A stretch of 44,712 nt of DNA from an uncultured Eubacterium sp. (GTDB lineage: Bacteria > Bacillota > Clostridia > Lachnospirales > Lachnospiraceae): assembly GCA_947385875.1 (NCBI GenBank), contig CANDMV010000012.1, forward strand, positions 1 through 44,712, read 5' to 3'. Shown in pieces: positions 24,586 through 31,911 of the stretch (positions are counted from its first letter, which is position 1; the number at the start of each line of letters is the position of its first letter). The notes under the pieces were generated by a model. It did not search any database, was not told the DNA's origin, and saw only the letters and a list, made by a program, of their open reading frames with translations. The position numbers and the translations under genes are program-made.

Positions 24586-25440
24586 CTATACAGTACCTAT
24601 AACCGTTAGAGTGCTGACTCCCGGATTCACGGTCCATGCACCGGTTGCAGGATTTTGGGTATAGGTCGCAGCTGGAACTGTAATCTGCCCCGGCACCGTA
24701 GCAAATGCTCCCGTCTGGTCATCATAGGTATAATGTGTGCCTTCTGCCCATGTGGTTCCATTAAATGCCGCTGAAATAGGATTCAGAATCGGATTGAACT
24801 GATCTGTAATGGATACATTGTCTGTAGCTGTCGCAGCCGTATTTCCCAGATTTTGGATAATAAACGTATAGGTAATCTGACCATTCTCTGTCACAGTAGT
24901 AGGCGACAAGGATTTGCTGATTGTCAATAGAGCTGTATTATCGGCGGTGATTCTATCTGATACTAAAATGTCATTCGTCAATCCGCTTCCTGAAATAGTT
25001 GCCGTATTCGTAATCGCTCCGGCTGTATTCAAAGGCGCATACTGATTCACTTCCGCCTGATAAATCAACGTGACATTTCCTCCAGCAGGAATACTGATTC
25101 CGCTGATAACAAGCGGGGGTCCTGCAACTACAGTCGAAGATTTCTGAAGCGCTCCATTTACATAATACCGAACCGATCCATTTACAAAATCCAAAGGATA
25201 TCTGGTCTCTGTCTCTTCCGTAATTGCACCCAGGTTATCTGTAACCGTAAGACCGGTAAAAGCTGTGCTGCCTGAATTAATAATGCTGATTATATAAGTC
25301 ACGCATTCATTAGCAGTGTAGGTGTCCCGAAGCGCTACCTTTGTAGCCGACAAGACTTCCAGCAGCTCTCCGGTTGTAATATTCGAAGTCGTCGTATTCC
25401 CATTATACGAAAGCGTCGCCTGATTATAAAAAGATGCCAT
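24586..25440 (-). CDS. DUF11-repeat protein, probable surface or spore-coat protein
   Basis: 284 residues made of Thr/Asn-rich beta sandwich repeats: DUF11 domain one at about 28-170 (TYIISIINSGSTAFTGLTVTDNLG) and two at about 172-284 (TYTFIIQNLGNTAATATDNVSITDQF). The start MASFYNQATLSYNGNTTTSN has no signal peptide and the end no LPxTG motif, so export is unexplained; similar signal-less DUF11 proteins occur in clostridia, with function unknown to me. GGAGG stands before the ATG. It is last in the run of surface genes but is separated from the transglutaminase gene by a terminator. Confidence 0.8.
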   Translation of the reverse strand: MASFYNQATLSYNGNTTTSNITTGELLEVLSATKVALRDTYTANECVTYIISIINSGSTAFTGLTVTDNLGAITEETETRYPLDFVNGSVRYYVNGALQKSSTVVAGPPLVISGISIPAGGNVTLIYQAEVNQYAPLNTAGAITNTATISGSGLTNDILVSDRITADNTALLTISKSLSPTTVTENGQITYTFIIQNLGNTAATATDNVSITDQFNPILNPISAAFNGTTWAEGTHYTYDDQTGAFATVPGQITVPAATYTQNPATGAWTVNPGVSTLTVIGTV

Positions 25441-25585
25441 AATGCCCTCCTGTTATTTTATAAGTATATAAATCTATGATCCTCCATATAATATATGTTA
25501 TTAAAAACAGGATGTTACTGCCGCTGCTATTCCTTGCCAATTCCACCCATATGTTACGCTGCTGCGCGGCATTAGGACATAAGAA

Positions 25586-25625
25586 AGCGGCGTTCCCAAT
25601 TCTCACTGTTATGATAAAGAAACGC
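25586..25625 (-). terminator. Terminator after the first transglutaminase gene
   Basis: On the minus strand GCGGCGTT pairs with AACGCCGC around about 24 bases, followed by TTTCTT. It lies about 50 bases past the stop at 25672. Confidence 0.6.
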
Positions 25626-25671
25626 CGCGTCTGTACCGTATTCATTTTTATTTATATTCTTTTATAACAAA

Positions 25672-26697
25672 TCAGATCTTCACTACATATAATCTAGCCC
25701 TTTTGTAATTCGGCCTGCCATCTACACCGCTTAGATCAAAGCTTATCCCAAAATAATCATGCCTGCGGTCTGTCAGACTCCACGAAGGATCATACACCTT
25801 TCCATCTACTTCTGCCCATCCATGTCCGCCACTGGATACCGCATAGCATTCCTTACATCCGACCGCATTTGCTAAAAACGCAAACGCTGCTCCATATGCA
25901 TAACAATTACCATGTCCTTCTGTAAACATTGACAGCGCATAATCCTGCTCCCAGTGCTCTGTCTTATAAAAAGTCAGCTCTCCCCGGTATTTATAATGGC
26001 TCACCAGATATTCAAAGCTCTTTCGTAATTTTTCATACTTTTCCATTGCAGGCTTTGCCGCCTGATTCACAATCTCATTCGCTTTGATTAATATATTCAG
26101 CTTTGCCCTGCTCTCTTTAGATAGAACCGCTTTCCCGTCTTTTGCCAGAGTAATGCCGTTTATACGTTCCGATTTCAGCATATAACCCTTTTTTCCATTC
26201 GCAATTCGGAAGAAATAATAATCCTCATTATATTTCTGCCATCCACTGCGCTGAATTCCCTTTCTATCAAAAAAGAAAAATCGATCGTTTATTTTCCAGA
26301 GTCCTTTTGCTTTTTTTCCATCTTCATAATAAAAAAAGCAGTCATTCCTCTCTCTCCATTCTCCATTGACAGAAACTTTCCAATCACCATCATCAAGAAC
26401 CGGTGATAAAAAATCTTCTGTCGGGTTATTTTCTGCATTTGCTGCGGTTTTGACTCGTAAACTGCTGCAATGTATGCTTTCCACATTCACTGCATTACTT
26501 CTCAACGAACGATCTGTCTGTACACTCCCAGACACAGGAGATATCAAAGCTGATATAAGTATTACCTGAATCAGGACAAATCCTGCACCATTTTTTACAC
26601 AAGCCGGCAGAACCTTGTGAAAATTACTTATTTTTTCTCTCAGCATAACTTTTTTTATGCAGTCAGACGCAGAGATTCGGATATATTTTCTGCACAC
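25672..26697 (-). CDS. Secreted transglutaminase-fold protein with wall-binding repeats
   Basis: 341 residues if translated from GTG 26697, which has GGAGG upstream inside the lipoprotein gene; ATG at residue 18 is an alternative without a clear site. A hydrophobic export segment (about 36-57) is followed by choline-binding-like repeats (about 105-195; GLWKINDRFFFFDRKG, SGWQKYNEDYYFF) and a transglutaminase-like domain (about 210-341). The papain-type triad is intact: C265 in GHGNCYAYGAAFAFL, H292 in GGHGWAEV, D303 in VYDPSWS. It may cleave or cross-link wall peptides; the reaction is not predictable. It is coupled to the lipoprotein gene before it. Confidence 0.85.
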   Translation of the reverse strand: MCRKYIRISASDCIKKVMLREKISNFHKVLPACVKNGAGFVLIQVILISALISPVSGSVQTDRSLRSNAVNVESIHCSSLRVKTAANAENNPTEDFLSPVLDDGDWKVSVNGEWRERNDCFFYYEDGKKAKGLWKINDRFFFFDRKGIQRSGWQKYNEDYYFFRIANGKKGYMLKSERINGITLAKDGKAVLSKESRAKLNILIKANEIVNQAAKPAMEKYEKLRKSFEYLVSHYKYRGELTFYKTEHWEQDYALSMFTEGHGNCYAYGAAFAFLANAVGCKECYAVSSGGHGWAEVDGKVYDPSWSLTDRRHDYFGISFDLSGVDGRPNYKRARLYVVKI

Positions 26698-26699
26698 TT

Positions 26700-27062
26700 C
26701 TAATATTCCTCCGTCTCCATAGTACCATCTGAATAATAAATCTCTACATATCCATGACCGCTGCCGTCACAATCTGGATAATCCTCCCGGCGCACTTCCG
26801 TACGATCCCCGCCAGCTGATGATTCTGTATCAGAATTTTCACCGCTGTCATCTGCCGATGCCTCTCCTTCCGACGATGTTCCGTTTTCTGCGGCATCTTC
26901 TCCATCCGATGACGAACCGCTTCCATCTGTCGATTCAGCATCCGTACGTGATTCTGTATTCTGCCTGTCTGCTCCTCCATCTGATGAATCTGTTCCACAC
27001 CCTGCTGCCGCACCTGCTGTCAGCAGCAGAGCCAGTACTACTGCACAACTTTTCTTTTTCAT
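26700..27062 (-). CDS. Small lipoprotein with acidic serine-rich spacer
   Basis: 120 residues from ATG 27062 (GGGAG upstream). It has a lipoprotein signal peptide ending in the lipobox LTAGAAAGC, a low-complexity spacer of about 60 residues rich in Ser, Asp, Glu and Gly, and a short folded end with DYPDCDGSGHGYVEIYYSDG. The spacer would hold the terminal module away from the membrane. I do not recognise the C-terminal module beyond its Asp/Gly-rich, possibly metal-binding look. Its last codons contain the ribosome binding site of the transglutaminase gene, so the two proteins are made together and may work together. Confidence 0.8.
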   Translation of the reverse strand: MKKKSCAVVLALLLTAGAAAGCGTDSSDGGADRQNTESRTDAESTDGSGSSSDGEDAAENGTSSEGEASADDSGENSDTESSAGGDRTEVRREDYPDCDGSGHGYVEIYYSDGTMETEEY

Positions 27063-27159
27063 CCTTTTCTCCCTTTCATTCATATTTTATAATCGCGAAC
27101 AAAAAAAGCCTTCCACATTTTGCAGCTTAAATCGCACAGTAAATGAGTAGCAAATCATA

Positions 27160-28509
27160 TCATTCGTGAATATAAAATAAATATAATTCATATTTATTAT
27201 CACTCTCATTCAATGAATCTGATGCTATCAGCATAGAAAACCCTTCCTGTCCATCGTCACAGGAAACCGGAAACGCCTCATAGCATTCCTTTCCATTTAC
27301 CTTTATGCAGATTCTGGAATCTGCCTTCAGATTTTCTGCCGGTATTTTTCCCATGATCTTCGTCAAATCTCCCTGACCTGTCACTTCCAAATCTATGATC
27401 TCTGACGCTTCACTATCCTCCAGCATCTCAGCATTTACCTCCGGCGCTTCCATATAAGGCGCTTCCTGTGCCATATCCGGCAGAAAACGTTCTGCCCGCT
27501 CAATTACCAGCGTATCTGCCCCATGCTCTTTCAGATCCGGCAAATAATACGGTAGGGCACGTGAGAAAAAAGCGCTGCCATACGCCTCCGCCATATAAGG
27601 AAGCAGTGCGTTTCCAAACGAATCCCTATACATTACAAGACTCCCCTCGTTTGAGGAATTGGTAGAAATCTTTGGTTCAAAATTGCTCTCTACCTCTCCG
27701 CTATAAGCAAACTGCGGCTGCGGCTCATAATAAACCTCTTCCTCCATGGTTACCGCAGATGGATAAAGCATCTTGTCCAGATCTCCTTCAAAATCCCTGC
27801 GTATACTATATTCCCTCTCTGAATATGACGGATGCTCTTTTCCAAGCCGGGATAATACAGCATCCGCCGCATATGCAGCCCCTTCATTATTCCAATGCGA
27901 ATCTCTTTTATGATACAAAACCCGCTCCTGACTGTTCAATACTCTATATAAGTCTACATAATTGACCCCTTCTGCTTCCAGATCTTCAGCAAGCCGGTTA
28001 AGATTTCTCTTTCCAGTCCGAAATGCCTGATAATAATACGGCATGTTATCTCCATATAAAGAATTTTTGTTCGGCGCAATCGTAAATGCAAACTTAACTC
28101 CCTGCTTCTGCGCATAATCTTGAATCATTGACAAAGAATGGGCTACGTCAAACAGCTGACGGTCTGTCATCAGGTCTGCTCCCTGAAAGTCCTTTAAAGA
28201 ATCTTTATAATAAAGCCATCCGTCTGTTCCAACGATCACGCTTTCCTGTGAAGATACGCCAAAGACCTTCCCTGCCAGCAGAGCATATCCGCTTACCCAT
28301 TCATTTCGAAATGCAAAATGATCTTCAAACCACGCTCCCGCATCGCTTAAAAACTGCTGATTAAAACCATCTTCATCATACAGCACAGGAGTCTGTGCTA
28401 CCTGTCGGTTTTCTGAAGACTGCTCCCTTCCTGCAAACAGCAGTCCCGCTGATGGAATCAGACATATGAGCAGAAATAATGCAATGTATATTTTATATTT
28501 AGTGCTCAT
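27160..28509 (-). CDS. AlgJ/AlgX-like SGNH acetyltransferase component
   Basis: 449 residues. An N-terminal membrane anchor (about 6-26) is followed by an SGNH-type domain outside the cell. Family marks are VIVGTDGWLYYKDSL, the D203/H205 pair in YHKRDSHWNNEGA, and the presumed nucleophile S297 in MYRDSFGNALLPY. In AlgI/AlgJ systems this part moves acetyl from the MBOAT partner to a polysaccharide on the cell surface. The C-terminal 90 residues look like an added beta domain. It lies behind the MBOAT gene with a 243-base gap, in which I see no terminator, and before the lipoprotein gene. Confidence 0.87.
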   Translation of the reverse strand: MSTKYKIYIALFLLICLIPSAGLLFAGREQSSENRQVAQTPVLYDEDGFNQQFLSDAGAWFEDHFAFRNEWVSGYALLAGKVFGVSSQESVIVGTDGWLYYKDSLKDFQGADLMTDRQLFDVAHSLSMIQDYAQKQGVKFAFTIAPNKNSLYGDNMPYYYQAFRTGKRNLNRLAEDLEAEGVNYVDLYRVLNSQERVLYHKRDSHWNNEGAAYAADAVLSRLGKEHPSYSEREYSIRRDFEGDLDKMLYPSAVTMEEEVYYEPQPQFAYSGEVESNFEPKISTNSSNEGSLVMYRDSFGNALLPYMAEAYGSAFFSRALPYYLPDLKEHGADTLVIERAERFLPDMAQEAPYMEAPEVNAEMLEDSEASEIIDLEVTGQGDLTKIMGKIPAENLKADSRICIKVNGKECYEAFPVSCDDGQEGFSMLIASDSLNESDNKYELYLFYIHE

Positions 28510-28752
28510 TCTTCAATTCTCCTATCTTAAGCATTTCTTGTCAATTCCTAAATGATCAATTAAATTCATCTTGTTATACTCTATTTCTGCTATAATGTAA
28601 TAAATTTCCTTGCACCAGACTAAGAGACGTCCTCTCCATATTACCGCATTTTTCCAAATGATATATTTCTACCTGAATTTTACTTATAAAAGAAAATTAT
28701 TTTCCCAAACAATAATTACAGTGCAGGCTACGAATCACTAAACTGCAGCTTA

Positions 28753-30327
28753 TTAAAATCTAAAATATATAAATGGATTATAAGTGCCGCCTGCCAGATT
28801 CATCATACAAATAACAAGCAGTATCATTGATAGCGGCCACACTGCTTTCTGTACAATCCCCGACTCCGACAGTCTGCTCTTTTGAAACACCGGCCCTGAA
28901 GCGATGATGCCAGCTGCAAAGGCAGCTATATGAATAGGTGTCAACAGCGACATCACAAGCCGCATTGCCTCATTTCCAAACTGAAATCCTGCAAACATCT
29001 TATAGACCCAGCAAAAACCCTGACGCATATCATCTGCACGGAAAAATACAAAGCCGATCATTACCGCCAATACCACATAGGCATGTCCGAACACACGTCC
29101 CGCTGTATTTCCAGTATATTTATTTCTGATTCGATTTTTCGCATTTATACCGTCTTTCTGCCTGCTTTTCATATTCTGCTGCTCTATATCATTATCATTA
29201 AGTCTGCTGCTTTGATGTTCTTTATCCACACTGTCTTTCAGCTCACTGCTTTGATGTTCTATATTCACACCGCCTTTTTGCTTATCATTCTTGTGAAAGA
29301 ACGGAATATATTCTTCCATCATAAGCAGACATCCATGATATAATCCCCAGAAAAGGAATGTCACATCAGCTCCATGCCACATGCCTGTAGCGGCAAATAC
29401 AATAAGCTTGTTCACGCATGTCCTGCCCCGTCCCTTCCGATTACCTCCCAGAGGTATATATAGATATTCACGAAACCAGCCAGACAAAGAAATGTGCCAT
29501 CTCCTCCAAAATTCTCTGATCGACACAGATGTATAAGGAACATTAAAATTCTCTTTAAAATGAAATCCAAACATCCTGCCCATGCCGATTGCCATATCAC
29601 TATATCCGCTAAAATCAAAATAAATCTGAAGCATATAAGCCCCGGCGCCAAGCCATGCGCCAAAAATATTAATATGATTCATCGGAGCCGCAAACAGCGT
29701 ATCCGCGATTTTCCCCATATAATTCGCAATCAGCACTTTCTTTCCCATACCGGCTATAAAACGCCGGATTCCCAGTGCTGTTTCTTCCACACTCAGGCTT
29801 CGCTCCATAATTTCAGATTCTACATCATGATATTTTACAATCGGTCCCGCAATCAGCTGCGGAAATAATGAAATATATAAAAGGACATGTACAAAGCTGC
29901 GCTGAGGCAGCACCTCTCCCCGATACACATCAATGACATAAGACATCGCCTGAAACGTAAAAAACGAGATCCCCACAGGCAGTGCCACTTCAAATACCGG
30001 CAGCTTTAATCCTGTCAGGCTGTTTATACTCTCTGCTAAAAATGCCGCATATTTGAAAACGCACAGAATTCCTAAATTCACAGCTACCGCTCCTGCCAGG
30101 ATCACCTTTTTATGGTCCGTGCTGCGTTTGATCAGCAAGGCACAGATATAATTGAAGAAGGACGATGCGATCATAAGAAATACATATACCGGCTCTCCAT
30201 ATGCATAAAACAACAGGCTGACAGCCAGCAGCAGAATGTTCCTGCTTCGAACAGACGGAAGCAGCCAATATACAATTAATACACTTGGAAGAAAAATACT
30301 TATAAATACTAGTGAACTAAATACCAT
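28753..30327 (-). CDS. MBOAT O-acyltransferase (AlgI-like)
   Basis: 524 residues from ATG 30327 (AGGAGAGG upstream). It is a multi-pass membrane protein that takes acetyl from cytoplasmic acetyl-CoA across the membrane for O-acetylation of a surface polymer. The two conserved histidines are H278 in FWRRWHISLS and H318 in GMWHGADVTFLFWGLYHG, with LFPQLIAGPIV and YFDFSGYSDMAIG also typical. A hydrophilic insertion at about 346-405, between membrane segments, contains 13-residue near-repeats (IEHQSSELKDSVD / KEHQSSRLNDND) that are not usual for the family. Paired with the AlgJ/AlgX-like gene downstream. Confidence 0.92.
   Translation of the reverse strand: MVFSSLVFISIFLPSVLIVYWLLPSVRSRNILLLAVSLLFYAYGEPVYVFLMIASSFFNYICALLIKRSTDHKKVILAGAVAVNLGILCVFKYAAFLAESINSLTGLKLPVFEVALPVGISFFTFQAMSYVIDVYRGEVLPQRSFVHVLLYISLFPQLIAGPIVKYHDVESEIMERSLSVEETALGIRRFIAGMGKKVLIANYMGKIADTLFAAPMNHINIFGAWLGAGAYMLQIYFDFSGYSDMAIGMGRMFGFHFKENFNVPYTSVSIREFWRRWHISLSGWFREYLYIPLGGNRKGRGRTCVNKLIVFAATGMWHGADVTFLFWGLYHGCLLMMEEYIPFFHKNDKQKGGVNIEHQSSELKDSVDKEHQSSRLNDNDIEQQNMKSRQKDGINAKNRIRNKYTGNTAGRVFGHAYVVLAVMIGFVFFRADDMRQGFCWVYKMFAGFQFGNEAMRLVMSLLTPIHIAAFAAGIIASGPVFQKSRLSESGIVQKAVWPLSMILLVICMMNLAGGTYNPFIYFRF
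29207..29285 (-). repeat. 39-base tandem repeat inside the MBOAT gene
   Basis: CTGCTTTGATGTTCT occurs at 29207 and again at 29246 with the surrounding bases also conserved, giving in-frame 13-residue repeats in the hydrophilic loop. A third, degenerate unit (IEQQNMKSRQKDG) precedes them on the DNA. Confidence 0.7.
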
Positions 30328-30402
30328 GCCCCTCTCCTGCCCTGCATTCAATCGTCTCACGTTTTGATGCTCATAAAATTAAATCATCATACAACTAATC
30401 CA

Positions 30403-30450
30403 TAAAAATTCCATGACTAAAACATACCGATAGTCATGGAAAATTCTTTT
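30403..30450. terminator. Bidirectional terminator splitting the surface cluster
   Basis: Perfect arms TTCCATGACTA (30409-30419) and TAGTCATGGAA (30431-30441) with an 11-base loop. On the minus strand it is followed by TTTTTATGG. It separates the upstream unit (leucine-rich-repeat transglutaminase, wall-repeat protein, transglutaminase) from the MBOAT unit. Confidence 0.75.
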
Positions 30451-30463
30451 TAACACTAATTTG

Positions 30464-30513
30464 AAAGTCCCACCGTGCGGCTATTTAGATCTAAGGATAA
30501 TAAAGGGCACGCC
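30464..30513 (-). repeat. Dispersed hairpin repeat family C, copy C2
   Basis: AAAGTCCCACCGTGCGGCTA then TTTAGATCTAAG, matching copy C1 at 11661 with few changes, then AAAGGGCACGCC in place of TAGGGCACGATG. Stem bases change on both sides (CATCGTGC/GCACGATG to CACCGTGC/GCACGCCG), so part of the pairing is kept. It lies just past the stop of a leftward gene, as C1 does. Confidence 0.6.
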
Positions 30514-30569
30514 GTATGCGCCCACGACTTTTATTCTCGGCGGTGCGTAAATTGCGCATGTGAAATGAC

Positions 30570-31154
30570 TTATAAATTATAATATTTTGTATCCTTAAAT
30601 TTGTTATATGTATCTTTCAAGCTGTTTCTCTTCTTCACGCAATATTTTTTAGAAGAATCTGCGGCATACTTATCCATATTCGGATCACAGATATACCATT
30701 TGGAGTTCATCTCGACTTCCACCCATGCATGTGGCTGAAAGCTGCCGCTGAATCCATTCGTCTGACCTACTCCAATCCGCACGTTATAACCAGTTGCTTT
30801 TTTTGCAAGAAAAGCATACGCCGCCGCATAATGATAGCAGCTGCCTTTTTTATCATTCAGCATCTCCAGCGCGTAATCTTTTTCCCATCCGTTATATGCC
30901 TCAAACCCAACCTTGCGGCCATAGTCGTACTGCTTCTGAATATAAGTAAATAATTTTTTCAGCTTCTTCTTTCCGCTGTCACTGGATTTCACTTTTTTAC
31001 TAACAATTTCCGATACCTTTGCATCCAGCCCCTGACCTGCTGCTGGTGTCGCCTGCACGGTTTTTGTAAAAGTACCTGTCATCATGCAGACTGCAAGAAA
31101 CAGTACTGCTATCATTTTTACAATTCCAATATTTGTCCGTTTATTATTTCGCAT
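30570..31154 (-). CDS. Secreted transglutaminase-like protein, minimal form
   Basis: 194 residues. Signal peptide (about 1-35, ending VQATPAAG) followed directly by a transglutaminase-like domain, without wall-binding repeats. The triad is C106 in KGSCYHYAAAYAFL, H142 in FQPHAWVEVEMNSKW and D157 in ICDPNMD. It is Lys- and Ser-rich. AGGAGGT precedes the ATG. It starts 24 bases after the wall-repeat protein gene, so these are in one operon with the large leucine-rich-repeat protein. As a free secreted form it could diffuse or bind through partners. Confidence 0.85.
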   Translation of the reverse strand: MRNNKRTNIGIVKMIAVLFLAVCMMTGTFTKTVQATPAAGQGLDAKVSEIVSKKVKSSDSGKKKLKKLFTYIQKQYDYGRKVGFEAYNGWEKDYALEMLNDKKGSCYHYAAAYAFLAKKATGYNVRIGVGQTNGFSGSFQPHAWVEVEMNSKWYICDPNMDKYAADSSKKYCVKKRNSLKDTYNKFKDTKYYNL

Positions 31155-31178
31155 GTCAGACCTCCTACTCTGCTTTCC

Positions 31179-31886
31179 TTATTCTGCTCCCATAAAAATC
31201 TCAGCACTGCCGTCCGCCGGTTTAAACGTATACACGGTATATCCGTCATACGTTAAAAACCCGTCCTTACCATTCCCATAGCAGCTCGTGTCATATTCTG
31301 ATTTGATCGGCTTTCCAATGTATTTTAATAACTCTGCAAACGGTTTTTCATATCCTGCCGCTTTGCGAATCTTCTGCGTCTTTGCCTTATTATATTTTCC
31401 ACCTGAATTGAAACAGTAAAATTTCCCTTTAATTATATGAATACCTATAAGCATTTCACCGGTTTCATCAAAATAATACTGCCTATCCTTAGACCATCCG
31501 CTGACAGCAGCCCCCTTTTCATTGACATAATATTTCTTTGTCTTTCCGTCCTCTCCTTCGATCTTAACAATCTTTTTGCTGGACGGCTGCTGTAGTCTGC
31601 CTTCATTGTCAAAGACATAATACTTTCCCTTAATCTTACAGCTGAAAACGGATGCCTGTCCCTCTTTGTCAAAATAATAGGTATCATCTTCCACCGTAAT
31701 CCAGCTGTCTGTTACAAGCTCTCCGTCTTCATAATAGCAGTAATGCCCATCCTCTTTTACAAGACCGCTCTTTTCCTGATCCTCTGACGCTTCCTCTGCG
31801 GCGTACACGCTCACTTGAGGAACTGTGTAAAATCCTGCCGACAAAACTGATGCGCATAACAACACGCATGAACCCCTTTTAAACAT
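31179..31886 (-). CDS. Secreted protein with choline-binding-like wall repeats
   Basis: 235 residues. Signal peptide (about 1-30), then repeats of the cell-wall/choline-binding type at about 45-165 (GHYCYYEDGELVTDSWITVE, TYYFDKEG, KYYVNEKGAAVSGWSKD, QYYFDETGEM), then a small C-terminal domain (about 170-235; LLKYIGKPIKSEYDTSCYG-NGKDGFLTYDGYTVYTF). No transglutaminase domain. The repeats should hold it to wall polymers; true choline binding is not implied. AAAGGG precedes the ATG. It starts 26 bases after the leucine-rich-repeat transglutaminase gene. Confidence 0.85.
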   Translation of the reverse strand: MFKRGSCVLLCASVLSAGFYTVPQVSVYAAEEASEDQEKSGLVKEDGHYCYYEDGELVTDSWITVEDDTYYFDKEGQASVFSCKIKGKYYVFDNEGRLQQPSSKKIVKIEGEDGKTKKYYVNEKGAAVSGWSKDRQYYFDETGEMLIGIHIIKGKFYCFNSGGKYNKAKTQKIRKAAGYEKPFAELLKYIGKPIKSEYDTSCYGNGKDGFLTYDGYTVYTFKPADGSAEIFMGAE

Positions 31887-31911
31887 TGACTCACCCTTTC
31901 TTTATTGCTCA

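Noticed and set aside
25424..25645. 73-codon leftward frame overlapping the DUF11 start
   Set aside because: It covers the terminator of the upstream transglutaminase gene and the DUF11 ribosome binding site, so it is best explained as chance.
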